A stretch of DNA of 64,000 nt from Ensifer sp. LC163. GTDB lineage: Bacteria; Pseudomonadota; Alphaproteobacteria; Rhizobiales; Rhizobiaceae. This document shows positions 35,960 through 45,141 of this stretch, in pieces. The stretch lies in assembly GCF_001695855.1 (NCBI RefSeq), contig NZ_MBSS01000056.1, positions 124,001 through 188,000 of the forward strand. Direction: 5' to 3'. A program made the position numbers and the translations under genes. Position 1 is the stretch's first letter; each line of letters starts with the position of its first letter. Below the pieces are notes generated by a model. That model had not been told where the DNA came from. It did no database searches and saw only the letters and a program-made list of their open reading frames with translations.

Positions 35960-37141
35960 ATGCGCGTGCCAGATGGGATCATCAACGACCTGCCCTTCCT
36001 CACCGAATTCCGTCGCGATCTGCACGCCCACCCGGAGCTTGGCTTCGAGGAGGTTCGCACAAGCGATCTGGTCGCGAAACTACTTGAAGAAGCCGGCCTT
36101 AAAGTCCACCGTGGCCTTGGAAAAACCGGCGTCGTCGGCACTTTGCAGATCGGCAACGGCACCCGCTCGATCGGCCTGCGCGCCGACATGGATGCGCTCG
36201 CCATGCCGGAGCTTGCCGAACGGCCGTACAAGTCGAAAGAAGACGGCAAGATGCATGCCTGCGGCCATGACGGCCACACCGCCATGCTTCTTGGCGCCGC
36301 CCGCCACCTCGCCGGGACGCGCAATTTTTCCGGCACGGTGCATTTCATCTTTCAACCGGCCGAAGAAGGTCGCGGCGGCGCGAAGCGCATGGTCGAGGAT
36401 GGCCTCTTCCAACTCTTCCCCTGCGACGCGGTCTACGGCCTGCATAACATGCCCGGCCTCGACCCGGACGAGATGGCCGTGGTGGCCGGGCCGCAGCTCG
36501 CTTCCTCCGACAGCTGGCGGCTGACCTTCCGTGGTGTCGGCACCCATGGCGCCAAGCCGCATCTCGGCCGCGACCCGGTGACGACAGCCGGCACCTTCCT
36601 CGCCTCGCTGCAATCGATCGTCGGCCGCGTCGTCGATCCGCTGCAGCCGGCCGTCGTCAGCGCCTGCTCCGTGCGCGCCGGCGACCCGAAGGCGCTCAAC
36701 GTCATCCCCGACACGGTCGAGATTGGCGGCACGGCGCGCGCCTACACGCCTTTAGTCCGCGACCAGCTTGAGGAAGAGATCGGCCGTCTGGCGCGAGGCA
36801 CCGCCGAGATGTACGGCATCAAGGTCGACTACGCGTTCGAACGTCGCATTCCGCCCGTGGTCAATGATGCCGACGCGAGCGAACGTGCGCTTTCGGCAGC
36901 CCGTGCGGTCTTCGGCGAAAAGACCCGCACGCGGTTTCCGCCATCGACCGCGGGCGACGACTTCGCCTTCTTCGGGCTCGAAGCCCCTGGGTGCTACGTC
37001 TGGCTCGGCAACGGACCTGCCGTCGATGGCGCCCTTCACCACAACACAGCCTATGACTTCAACGACGCGGCGATCGGCCCCGGCGTCACCTTCTGGACGA
37101 CATTGGTGGAGCAGGAGTTGAGCGCTTCGGCAGACCGTTGA
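35960..37141 (+). CDS. M20 family amidohydrolase (hippurate hydrolase-like)
   Basis: 393 residues. Metal-binding motifs are RRDLHAHPELGFEE near residue 18, MHACGHDGHTAMLLGAA near 99 and PAEEGRGGAKRM near 133, with a dimerisation lid domain near 185-300 and a final His ligand in LHHNTAYDF near 361. The family cleaves N-acyl amino acids such as hippurate, and N-carbamoyl relatives exist. AAGGAA lies 11 bases ahead of the ATG. The substrate is not determined. Confidence 0.85.
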   Translation: MRVPDGIINDLPFLTEFRRDLHAHPELGFEEVRTSDLVAKLLEEAGLKVHRGLGKTGVVGTLQIGNGTRSIGLRADMDALAMPELAERPYKSKEDGKMHACGHDGHTAMLLGAARHLAGTRNFSGTVHFIFQPAEEGRGGAKRMVEDGLFQLFPCDAVYGLHNMPGLDPDEMAVVAGPQLASSDSWRLTFRGVGTHGAKPHLGRDPVTTAGTFLASLQSIVGRVVDPLQPAVVSACSVRAGDPKALNVIPDTVEIGGTARAYTPLVRDQLEEEIGRLARGTAEMYGIKVDYAFERRIPPVVNDADASERALSAARAVFGEKTRTRFPPSTAGDDFAFFGLEAPGCYVWLGNGPAVDGALHHNTAYDFNDAAIGPGVTFWTTLVEQELSASADR

Positions 37142-37351
37142 TCGGATCCTGTCTCGCTTAGAATCGCGACGGCCGCTGTTGCGCTGCACGTCTGGAACGA
37201 GGACCAGCCCGAGCAGATCCGAGGCAGACGTCCACGCCGCAGCAAACTCCGGCGACATGCCGACCGCGTTACGCAGGGACGCCTCCTGCCTCCGGGTTCG
37301 CGGTGTTCAGCGAAAGCAGTCGCGGGGCGACAATCGTCGCCCCTTGGTACA

Positions 37352-39133
37352 TCAGAGCACTTCGAGCACGGGATTTTCGAGAAGCCTTCCCGTCACCACA
37401 TCGGCAATGCCGCGATCGGTCTGGTGCGGCCCAGCATTGCAGGCTAGCGTCGCTCCGAAGCAGGCCTTGAAGACGAGGTAGGGCGGCTGCCAATCCACGA
37501 CCCGCCCGACAGCATCGCGCAGTGCAGCAAAGCCAGCGGACACATCCGCCAACGGTGCATCGGAGACGAGGCCACACAGCGGCAATGGTAGCACCGCGTC
37601 GATCTTGCCTGCGGATGCGACAGCCATACCCCCACCGGCGGCGATGACGGCATTGGCCGCCACCATCATGTCGCGGGCATTGCCGCCGAAGACCGTCAGG
37701 TTGTGGCTGTCGTGCGAAACGGTGGTCGCGAAAGCGCCGCGCCACGCTCCCCAACCGGTGAGCAGTCCGACGCGCGGCCTGCTGTCGGCGCGGCCATGGC
37801 GATGGGCGACGGCAATCAGCGTCGCGCCTCGCGGCGGAACGACAAAACCGTCCTCGACCTCAGCCACGACCTCGCCCCATTGCGTAAAGCGGGGGCGATC
37901 GATCGTCGCCACACGCACCTTCGAACCCGTCGCCGGAATGGCGAAATCGGTGTCGATCAACGGTTCGATCTTCATAGTGCCGACAAGCACCTCGACGTCG
38001 GCTTTCGGCAAGGCATCGATCATCCGCCCGGCCATCGCGACCTGTTTGCCGCCGGCGATCACCGTACGTGCGCGAAAGTCCTCGAGATCCTCGAAGACCA
38101 CGATATCCGCCCGCCGCCCCGGAGCCACGAGGCCGAGGTCGACGCGGCCGAGGCGAGCAGCGGCGTTCAGCGTCGCGGCGCGCAGCGCCCATTCGGGTTT
38201 CAGCCCGTAGCGCACGAGCCGCCGCACGACGTCGTCAAGCCCGCCGGCACGATCGAGATCGTCGGGAAAGACATCGTCCGTGCAAAGCGTCACGGTCTGC
38301 GGCAGGTGGCCGAGAGCATTCAGCGCCTCGACGAACTCGGGCAACAGGTGATCATGCGAGCCGCGCAGTTCGATCGACAGCCCGGCGCGAAGCTTGGCCA
38401 GCAGATCGTCAGCGGAGACCAGTTCGTGATCCGAGCTGACGCCCGCGGTCACGAAGGCCTGCAGGTCCGCACCGGCAAGGCCGCGTGCATGGCCATTGAC
38501 CGGCTTGCCCGCGGCAAGTCCTGCCTGGACGATGGCGTGCATGCGCGGATCGCCATCGATAACGCCGCGCATGTTCATCATCTCGGCGATGCCGCCGATC
38601 TCCGGCCAGGAGAGCATGGTGGCGATGGCATCGGCATCGAAGTCGGCGCCGGCCAGTTCCAGGCCCGGCGCGGACGGTACGCTGGAGGGCGCCAGCAGAA
38701 CGCAGCGCAGCGGTAGGTCAGCGATGGCATCCGCAGCCCAGCGCACGCCGGCCATGCCGCTGACATTGCCGAACTCATGCGGATCCCAGACGATCGTCGT
38801 GACACCGCGCGGCAACACCGCCTCGGCATAGGTCGCAGGCGTGACCATCGAACTTTCGACATGCATGTGCGTGTCGATGAGGCCCGGCGACAGGAAGGCA
38901 CCGGCGGCATCGACGATCGAAGCGGCATCGCTGCGGGTACCAGGAGCATGCACACTGGTTATCAGCGGACCGACAAGGCCGACGTCGGCTGCGCGCCTTT
39001 CACCGGTGACCATGTCGACGACAACGCCGCCGGTGATGAGTATGTCGAACGCCGCGCCCCCTCGCGCCGCTGCGACGGCACGTGCGCGCAGCGCCGGATC
39101 CATCAGGTCCATCGGTTCCTGCGGACGGGTCAC
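37352..39133 (-). CDS. ade: Adenine deaminase
   Basis: 593 residues of the Ade amidohydrolase family. It converts adenine to hypoxanthine. Metal and catalytic segments are GLIDTHMHVESSMVTP near residue 98, TTIVWDPHEFGNVSG near 130 and NGHARGLAG near 212; the C-terminal adenine deaminase domain has LLTGWGAWRGAFATTVSHDSHN (as GAFATTVSHDSHN near 468). A GTG start overlaps the nucleoside hydrolase stop, with AAGGAAG 7 bases ahead. Last gene of the LacI-type purine operon. Confidence 0.93.
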   Translation of the reverse strand: MTRPQEPMDLMDPALRARAVAAARGGAAFDILITGGVVVDMVTGERRAADVGLVGPLITSVHAPGTRSDAASIVDAAGAFLSPGLIDTHMHVESSMVTPATYAEAVLPRGVTTIVWDPHEFGNVSGMAGVRWAADAIADLPLRCVLLAPSSVPSAPGLELAGADFDADAIATMLSWPEIGGIAEMMNMRGVIDGDPRMHAIVQAGLAAGKPVNGHARGLAGADLQAFVTAGVSSDHELVSADDLLAKLRAGLSIELRGSHDHLLPEFVEALNALGHLPQTVTLCTDDVFPDDLDRAGGLDDVVRRLVRYGLKPEWALRAATLNAAARLGRVDLGLVAPGRRADIVVFEDLEDFRARTVIAGGKQVAMAGRMIDALPKADVEVLVGTMKIEPLIDTDFAIPATGSKVRVATIDRPRFTQWGEVVAEVEDGFVVPPRGATLIAVAHRHGRADSRPRVGLLTGWGAWRGAFATTVSHDSHNLTVFGGNARDMMVAANAVIAAGGGMAVASAGKIDAVLPLPLCGLVSDAPLADVSAGFAALRDAVGRVVDWQPPYLVFKACFGATLACNAGPHQTDRGIADVVTGRLLENPVLEVL

Positions 39134-40053
39134 TTGGCGGCTTCCTTCATCAACGCGCCGAGGATCTGGGCTCGTGCCGTTTCTGCATGCACGTCGGTGG
39201 CATATTCGGCGTTGAAGGCGGCATGGCTTTCACGGACCTCGACCACCGTACGTCCGCGGGTAAGCGTGCCTGCCAACTCCGTATCGATGCGCGCCTTGCG
39301 GAAGGAGACCGCACCGGGATTGACGAATGCGACTGCGGCGGTCGGATCATAGATCGCCATGCACGGACGCCCGCGGCTTGTGCCAATGGAGACGTAGCCG
39401 GACAGCAGATCGGCAATCAGCGCGGCATTGACACCGCCTGCGGCACGAATGGGTGCAATATCATCGGGATAGGCGAAGACCTTGCGGCAGAGGTCGAGGT
39501 CTACCATGCGCAACGGCAGTTCGTGCGCCAGCACGATCGCCAAAGCTTCCGGGTCTGCGAAGGCGTTGAATTCGGCGGAAGCCGTATGGTTGCCACTGGT
39601 GACGCCACCGCCCATCCAGGTCAGATCGGTGATCTTCGCCGCCAGATCCGGACGGGCAAGGCAGAGTGCCGCGAGGTTCGTAAGCGGGCCGAGCGCCAGG
39701 ATGCGCCTCGGCTCATTTGCCTCCTCCAACCAGCGGCAGAGTGCGGCAAAGGCATCGCTGACTGGCAGCGCTGACGCCGCCGGCAGCGTCAGGCCGGCGG
39801 TCGGCATGCCGGTTTCGCCGAGGATCCGCTCCGCCGTTTCCAGCTTGCCGAGCACGGGCAAGGCACGTCCCTCATGGATGGGGAACGTCCAGCCGAATGC
39901 CATTGCCGCGCTGGCGGCATTGCGCTTGACCTGTTCGAGCGGCGTATTGCCGAAGACGAGCGAGACGCCGTCAAGCGTCTCATTGGCATGGAGAACGACG
40001 AGCACCGCTGCGATGTCGTCGAAGCCCATATCCGTATCGATCCAGATCCCCAT
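39130..40053 (-). CDS. Inosine-uridine-preferring type nucleoside hydrolase
   Basis: 307 residues. The DTDMGFDDIAAV motif at residues 5-16 binds the catalytic calcium. ILALGPLTNLAALCLARPD near 118 and MGGGV near 146 are also conserved. It splits nucleosides to ribose and free base, giving adenine for the downstream deaminase. It starts 6 bases after the ABC ATPase gene. Base preference is not visible from sequence. Confidence 0.9.
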   Translation of the reverse strand: MGIWIDTDMGFDDIAAVLVVLHANETLDGVSLVFGNTPLEQVKRNAASAAMAFGWTFPIHEGRALPVLGKLETAERILGETGMPTAGLTLPAASALPVSDAFAALCRWLEEANEPRRILALGPLTNLAALCLARPDLAAKITDLTWMGGGVTSGNHTASAEFNAFADPEALAIVLAHELPLRMVDLDLCRKVFAYPDDIAPIRAAGGVNAALIADLLSGYVSIGTSRGRPCMAIYDPTAAVAFVNPGAVSFRKARIDTELAGTLTRGRTVVEVRESHAAFNAEYATDVHAETARAQILGALMKEAAK

Positions 40054-40059
40054 TGCTGG

Positions 40060-41088
40060 TTACCCGAACCGCTCGAGCCGTGCCGCCTTGGCGACAGGCA
40101 GATCGAAGGTAAGCTCCGTGCCCGGCTGATGCGCGGCAAGGCCCGCATCCTCCTCGGCCTTGATCGCACCGAGCGGCGTATCGAGCAGATATTCGCGTGT
40201 GCTGCCGGAGAAAGAGGCTCCGCGCACAGTGCCTTGGAAAGGACCTGAACCAAGGGTCACCATGCGCGGACGCCACGCAAGCCCTGCCGTGTCAGGCGGC
40301 AGGGATTCGGAAAGGGCGATCGGGCCGTTTGCGGCTTTGAGCTTGCCGCCTTCGGCCGCGAAAATGTTCTCGAAGCCGACGAAGTCGGCAACGAAACGGG
40401 AAACCGGGCGGTTGTAGATGTCCTCGGGCGTGCCGATCTGCTCGATGGCGCCGTTCAGCATCACCACGATCCGATCGGCGAGCGACAGTGCTTCGCCCTG
40501 ATCATGAGTGACGAAGATCATCGTCACACCGGTTTCCTTCTGGACGCGCTGCAGCTCGGTGCGCATCTCGAGGCGAAGCCGGGCATCAAGGTTCGACAGC
40601 GGTTCGTCGAGCAGCAGAACCTTCGGCTCCATCACCATCGAGCGGGCAAGCGCCACGCGCTGCTGCTGACCGCCGGAAAGCTCGGCCGGCTTGCGCGTAG
40701 CGAACTTCGACAGGCCCACGGATTTGAGGCCGGCCGTCACGCGCGTCTCGATCTCGCTTGCCGGCAGCTTCTTCAGGCGCAGACCGAAAGCGACATTCTC
40801 GAAAACCGACAGATGCGGAAAGAGCGCATAGGACTGGAAGACGAGCCCGACCGACCGCCTGTTGGCGGAAACCCGCGTGATGTCGGTACCGTCAAGGCTG
40901 ATGCGGCCCGACGCCGGCGTCAGCAGCCCGGCGATCGAGCGCATCGTCGTCGTCTTGCCGCAGCCGGACGGCCCGAGGAACGCCACCAATTCGCCCTTGC
41001 GGATCGACAGGTCGAGATCCTTCACCGCAATGGTATCGCCGTAGGCGAGCGTGAGCTTTTCGAGACTGAGGAAGGCGGCGTCAGACAT
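40060..41088 (-). CDS. ABC transporter ATP-binding protein (PotA/FbpC-like)
   Basis: 342 residues. Walker A GPSGCGKTT near residue 38, signature LSGGQQQR near 136, Walker B VLLLDEPLSNLD near 156, and a C-terminal TOBE-like domain. The family drives import of polyamines, iron or phosphonates. Placement with a nucleoside hydrolase and adenine deaminase suggests a purine or nucleoside substrate here. It overlaps the permease gene by 8 bases. Confidence 0.9.
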   Translation of the reverse strand: MSDAAFLSLEKLTLAYGDTIAVKDLDLSIRKGELVAFLGPSGCGKTTTMRSIAGLLTPASGRISLDGTDITRVSANRRSVGLVFQSYALFPHLSVFENVAFGLRLKKLPASEIETRVTAGLKSVGLSKFATRKPAELSGGQQQRVALARSMVMEPKVLLLDEPLSNLDARLRLEMRTELQRVQKETGVTMIFVTHDQGEALSLADRIVVMLNGAIEQIGTPEDIYNRPVSRFVADFVGFENIFAAEGGKLKAANGPIALSESLPPDTAGLAWRPRMVTLGSGPFQGTVRGASFSGSTREYLLDTPLGAIKAEEDAGLAAHQPGTELTFDLPVAKAARLERFG

Positions 41089-41860
41089 AACGGGAAAATC
41101 CTAGGAAGCGTTCGGCAAGGAAAACGATGCCGATGGACATGAAGGCGAGCAGCGCCGAAAGGGCCGCAACCGACGGGTCATAGGTGATCTCCATGTAGGA
41201 GAGCATGTCGATCGGCAGCGTGCGCACGCCCGGGCCGGACAGGAACAGCGAGACCGGCACCTGGTTGAAGCTCGTCACGAAGCCGAGGATGAAGGCGGCG
41301 AGAATGCCGCTGCGAATGTTCGGCATCACCACACGGAAGAAGGCGCCAGCGCGCGAGGAGCCGAGCAGCACCGCCGCCTCCTCGATGTCGGAGCGCAGGT
41401 TGTTGAGGCTCGCCGACACGACGCGCACGGCATAGGGCAGCACCAGCGCCGTATGCGCAAGGAACAGCGCCAGGGTGATGTTGAAACCGAAGGGCACGAC
41501 GATATAGCGCAGCAGCGCCAGGCCGACGATGATACCCGGCACGATGATCGGCAGGGACACGATCGTGCGCACGGTCTCGCCGAAGGGCAGCTTGTAGCGC
41601 GAAAGGGCGTAGGATGCGGGAATGCCGAGCACGAGTGCCATGGCGGTACCGCCGATGGCAAGGAACATCGACACCGCAAAACTTTCACGGAAGCTTTCGA
41701 CGGTGAAGACCTTGGCGACCCATTTCAGCGAGAACCCCTGTGGCGGGAAGGCCAGGGTCTCGCCGCCCGACAGCGATGCCGCGACGATGATGAAGAACGG
41801 CCCGATCAGGAAGGCGATCACCAGGAGCAGGACGAGGGGAGAAAAGACGCGGGGAGTCAT
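41081..41860 (-). CDS. ABC transporter permease (PotC-like)
   Basis: 259 residues with about six membrane segments. The EAA-type loop DIEEAAVLLGSSRAGAFFRVVMPNIRSGI near residue 175 contacts the ATPase. It overlaps the other permease gene by 4 bases and the ATPase gene by 8 bases. Family members carry polyamines or related solutes. Confidence 0.9.
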   Translation of the reverse strand: MTPRVFSPLVLLLVIAFLIGPFFIIVAASLSGGETLAFPPQGFSLKWVAKVFTVESFRESFAVSMFLAIGGTAMALVLGIPASYALSRYKLPFGETVRTIVSLPIIVPGIIVGLALLRYIVVPFGFNITLALFLAHTALVLPYAVRVVSASLNNLRSDIEEAAVLLGSSRAGAFFRVVMPNIRSGILAAFILGFVTSFNQVPVSLFLSGPGVRTLPIDMLSYMEITYDPSVAALSALLAFMSIGIVFLAERFLGFSRYV

Positions 41861-42684
41861 CGCTTGTTCCTCGCGGTGGCGAGCCGTTTCAGGAGCAGAT
41901 TGGCGGCAAAGCTCATGACGATCAGGATGAAGGCAATGACGCTCGCCGAGACGAAATCACTGGCGACGGTGACGCGCTGATAAAGCAGCGTTTCGAGCAT
42001 CAGCACCTTGGAGCCGCCGAGGATCGCCGGGGTGATATAGGCGGTCAGCGAACCGGTGAAGACCAGCGTTCCGCCAATGACGAGACCTTCCTTGGTCAGC
42101 GGAAGGATGACCTTCCAGAACACCTGGAACCAGTTGGCACCCAATACGCGCGCCGCTGGGATGGCGTCCTTCGGCATGTTCTCGAGCGCACTGATCAGCG
42201 ACAGGATCATCAGCGGCAGAAACAGCTGCAACAGGCCGATGAACACGGCTGTCTCGGTGAAGAGAAAGCGGATCGGTTCGTCCGAAAGGCCGATGAGCTG
42301 CAGCGCCTGGTTGACGATGCCGGTGCGCCCGAGAATGACGATCCAGGCATAGGTTCGCGCGACCGACGAAATCATCAGCGGCAGCACGACGAGGCCGATC
42401 ATCTGCCCCTTGTTGCGCGGCGAAAGATTGACGATCGCAAAGGCTGCGGCATAGCCGATCACGGCAGAGACGGCCGTCACCATCAGCCCGAGCCGGAACG
42501 TGCGCAGGAAGACGGTGCGGTTCAGCGGGTCGGTGAAGAAATCGACATAGGCGACAAGCGACCAGCTGTCGGCGCTGCGAAAGCCTTCGGCAAGCAGAAT
42601 GACGACAGGCGCCAGAAAGACGATCGCCGCAAAGACCGCCGCCGGCAAAGCGAGCGCCAATGCCTCGGCGCGGTTCTGAAACAT
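41857..42684 (-). CDS. ABC transporter permease (PotB-like)
   Basis: 275 residues from ATG 42684, which has AAAGGAAG 7 bases ahead; a TTG at 42711 is less likely. About six membrane segments, with the loop ENMPKDAIPAARVLGANWFQVFWKVILPLT (as ARVLGANWFQVFWKVILP near 185). It forms the transport pore with the PotC-like protein. Confidence 0.9.
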   Translation of the reverse strand: MFQNRAEALALALPAAVFAAIVFLAPVVILLAEGFRSADSWSLVAYVDFFTDPLNRTVFLRTFRLGLMVTAVSAVIGYAAAFAIVNLSPRNKGQMIGLVVLPLMISSVARTYAWIVILGRTGIVNQALQLIGLSDEPIRFLFTETAVFIGLLQLFLPLMILSLISALENMPKDAIPAARVLGANWFQVFWKVILPLTKEGLVIGGTLVFTGSLTAYITPAILGGSKVLMLETLLYQRVTVASDFVSASVIAFILIVMSFAANLLLKRLATARNKR

Positions 42685-42751
42685 CCCTGGTCTTCCTTTC
42701 GTCGCGTTCAATCATTGCGGGTCGGTTGAGGTCGCCGGACAGCCGCAAACT

Positions 42752-42774
42752 GCCCCCATCATGGTGATGGGGGC
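42752..42774. terminator. Intercistronic hairpin between binding-protein and permease genes
   Basis: GCCCCCATCA (42752-42761) pairs perfectly with TGATGGGGGC (42765-42774) with a 3-base loop. It lies in the 105-base gap between the substrate-binding protein gene and the permease genes. Such hairpins often raise binding-protein mRNA over permease mRNA. No U run is seen on the minus strand. Confidence 0.65.
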
Positions 42775-42789
42775 TTTTGGCGTTGGCTG

Positions 42790-43812
42790 TTACTGGCCGA
42801 CCTGGGCGTTCCACTCGGAAAGCCAGGCTTCGCGGTTGTCGAGGGCGACTGCCGACGGAATGAGCTTGAGGCTCTTCACGGTTTCCTCGCCATAGGTGAG
42901 GTTTTCAGCGATCTCCGGCGCGACCTTCACGTCCTTGTTGGCCGGGCTGTCGACCAGCTTTTCGGCAAGGGCCGTCTGGATTTCGGTCGAGAGCCAGAAG
43001 TCCATGAACTCCAGCGCCAGGTCCTGGTTCTTGGCGCCCTTGGTCAGAACCATGACGTTCATGCCGCCGGTCTGGCCTTCCTTCGGCGCCGCCCACTTGA
43101 TCGGCAGGCCGAGCTTGGTGAAGCCTTCCCAGGAGAAACGACCGATCGGAGCTGCCCAGATTTCTTCCTGCTGCATCAGCTGCACGAGCTGCGAAGACTT
43201 GACGTAGAAGGTGACGATGTCGTCCTTCTTCGCGCCGACGGCGGCAATGGCTTCCTTCAGATCTGGCGTATTCTTGCCGATCGCCTCACCGACCATGTAG
43301 AGCGCCGGCGGGCCCTGGTTGGTGGTGACGTTCGGGAAGGCAACGTGGCTGGCGTTCTTCTCGTCGAGCAGGTCGGCCCAGGAGTTCACTTCCATCTTGT
43401 CGGAGCGATAGACGATCGACGTTGCGTAGAAGGTGTAGCCGACGCTCATGCCGTCGCCGTTCGGATCCTTGGCGATATCGTAGAGCTTGTTGAAGTTCGT
43501 GAGCTTCGTGTTGTCGATCTTCTCGATCAGGCCGGCGCGCGAGGCCGAGAGAGCGTCAGCCATGGAGACGACCGCCATGTCGACAACCGGGCTCGCCTTG
43601 TTGGCTTCCATCTTCGCCAGGCGCTCGACGCTGTTGCCGGTCTCCACCACCAGCTTGCAGCCGCATTTGGCTTCGAAGGGTGTGTAGACCAGCTCCTTGA
43701 AAGCGTCCTGGGCAAAACCGTAGACGGAAATGGTCAGCGTCTTTTCCTGGGCGGAAGCGGCATTGGCGCCGACGAGCAAAAGCGCGCTGGAAGCGAGCAG
43801 GATCTTCTTCAT
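42790..43812 (-). CDS. ABC transporter substrate-binding protein (PotD/iron type)
   Basis: 340 residues. Signal peptide MKKILLASSALLLVGANAASA is followed by a periplasmic-binding protein of the spermidine/iron/thiamine class (VYGFAQDAFKELVYTPFEAKCG near residue 33). It starts in a 4-base overlap with the lacI-type stop. The ligand is unknown; nucleosides or purine bases are the inference from the operon. Confidence 0.88.
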   Translation of the reverse strand: MKKILLASSALLLVGANAASAQEKTLTISVYGFAQDAFKELVYTPFEAKCGCKLVVETGNSVERLAKMEANKASPVVDMAVVSMADALSASRAGLIEKIDNTKLTNFNKLYDIAKDPNGDGMSVGYTFYATSIVYRSDKMEVNSWADLLDEKNASHVAFPNVTTNQGPPALYMVGEAIGKNTPDLKEAIAAVGAKKDDIVTFYVKSSQLVQLMQQEEIWAAPIGRFSWEGFTKLGLPIKWAAPKEGQTGGMNVMVLTKGAKNQDLALEFMDFWLSTEIQTALAEKLVDSPANKDVKVAPEIAENLTYGEETVKSLKLIPSAVALDNREAWLSEWNAQVGQ

Positions 43813-44894
43813 GGCTGGTGTTCTCCTTCTGGGGCTGAGGTTCTGGCGTTGGCAGTCGTCTGGCCAGGCTGGAATTGTATCCTGGGCGGTGCGGCGCTCG
43901 ATTGCCGCACGACCAGCTGCATCGGCACTTCGGCGTCGTCGGCGGTTACCGGCGCGCCGATGGCCGCATCCGTCGGATCGCGCTCGCCGATCGCCTTTAC
44001 CAGCGCTCCGACGGCGATCGCGGCAATCCGGGTCATGTCCATGCGTGCGGTGGTCAGCGCCGGCGTCACCACCGGCGACCAGATGAGATCGTCAAAGCCG
44101 GTGACGCTCGCCTTTTCCGGCACGTTGATGCCGGCCCGCTGCAACTCGGTCAGTGCGCGGAGCGCGTGAAGATCGGAGACGCAGGCAAAGGCGGTAAAGC
44201 CCTCCGCAACCTTCTCGGCGAGGCCGAGCGGACAGCCCTTGCCCTGCTCACGCTCCAGCGGCTCGATCCACAGCGTTTCAACGAACGCGCCCTCGGCAAG
44301 CGCCGAGCGAATACCGCCGATGCGATCGTTCTGCACGTTGGAGGCAGGATTGTTGCCGATGACGAGAACGCGCCGGTGGCCAAGCGCCTTCAGGTGTTCG
44401 GCGATCTGCCGGCCACCGCCCCAATGGTCGGCGGCAACCGTATTGCCCGGTGTCGACGGCGTATCGATAACGGCCACGGGACAGCCGACATCGGTGATGC
44501 GCGTGCCACGCCGAGGCACGATCACCATGCCGTCGACGTCACGGTCGATCAACCGCTCGATGGCCTTGGTCTGGGTGGTGACGTCACCGCGGGAGTCGGC
44601 GATCAGAACGCCGTAGCCGGCCGAAGACGCAGCCAGTTCGATCGCCTGGGCGATCTGCGGGAAGAGCGGATTGGCAATATCGGGAAGCACGAGGCCGATG
44701 GCGGCAGTGCGGCCGGTGCGCAGCGCCCTGCCCGCGAGGCTCGGGACATAGCCGAGTTCAGCTGCCGTCGCGCGGATCTTCTCGGCCAGTTCGGCAGAGA
44801 CACGCCCCTTACCGGAGAGCGCGTTGGAAACCGTCGCCGCGGAGACGCCCAGTGTTCTGGCAATCCTCGTCAGTTTTGGTCCGGAACGCGCCAA
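43809..44894 (-). CDS. LacI family transcriptional repressor
   Basis: 361 residues. The helix-turn-helix and hinge occupy residues 5-60 (LTRIARTLGVSAATVSNALSGKGRVS) and the ligand domain follows with GLVLPDIANPLFPQI near 71. The start codon is TTG with only a weak ribosome site, which may keep levels low. It is the first gene of a seven-gene unit (regulator, binding protein, two permeases, ATPase, nucleoside hydrolase, ade). A palindromic operator lies 22 bases upstream, suggesting autorepression. Confidence 0.88.
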   Translation of the reverse strand: MARSGPKLTRIARTLGVSAATVSNALSGKGRVSAELAEKIRATAAELGYVPSLAGRALRTGRTAAIGLVLPDIANPLFPQIAQAIELAASSAGYGVLIADSRGDVTTQTKAIERLIDRDVDGMVIVPRRGTRITDVGCPVAVIDTPSTPGNTVAADHWGGGRQIAEHLKALGHRRVLVIGNNPASNVQNDRIGGIRSALAEGAFVETLWIEPLEREQGKGCPLGLAEKVAEGFTAFACVSDLHALRALTELQRAGINVPEKASVTGFDDLIWSPVVTPALTTARMDMTRIAAIAVGALVKAIGERDPTDAAIGAPVTADDAEVPMQLVVRQSSAAPPRIQFQPGQTTANARTSAPEGEHQP

Positions 44895-44915
44895 GGCCGT
44901 GTTTTCCGTTATCGA

Positions 44916-44933
44916 TGATTAAACGATTAATCA
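44916..44933. promoter_or_regulatory. LacI-type operator of the purine uptake operon
   Basis: TGATTAAACGATTAATCA, a palindrome with central CG as in LacI-family operators; 7-base arms are perfect (TGATTAA and TTAATCA). It is 22 bases upstream of the lacI-type start codon. Confidence 0.65.
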
Positions 44934-44976
44934 AGCGATATATCAGATTCCCTTCACTGTCGAATCCTTTTGCCGG

Positions 44977-44991
44977 CTCTCGAAATTTTTG
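44977..44991. promoter_or_regulatory. Degenerate copy of the purine-region motif
   Basis: CTCTCGAAATTTTTG matches 12 of 15 bases of CTTTCAAATTTTTTG at 18346-18360. It lies 83 bases upstream of the lacI-type start, in the same orientation and at a similar distance as at puuD and uraH. It is weaker than the others. Confidence 0.25.
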
Positions 44992-45141
44992 TGCTTTCTT
45001 GAGGCGCTCCGTCTGTGGACAGACAGCGACGCATGACGCGACGATCATGCCTACCCCGCCTCGTCAAAGCGCACCTATACCGGGTGACTTCCATTCTCGC
45101 GGTCGGCGGATTAAGCCTGAGGAAAACGGCGGGGCAGCATC

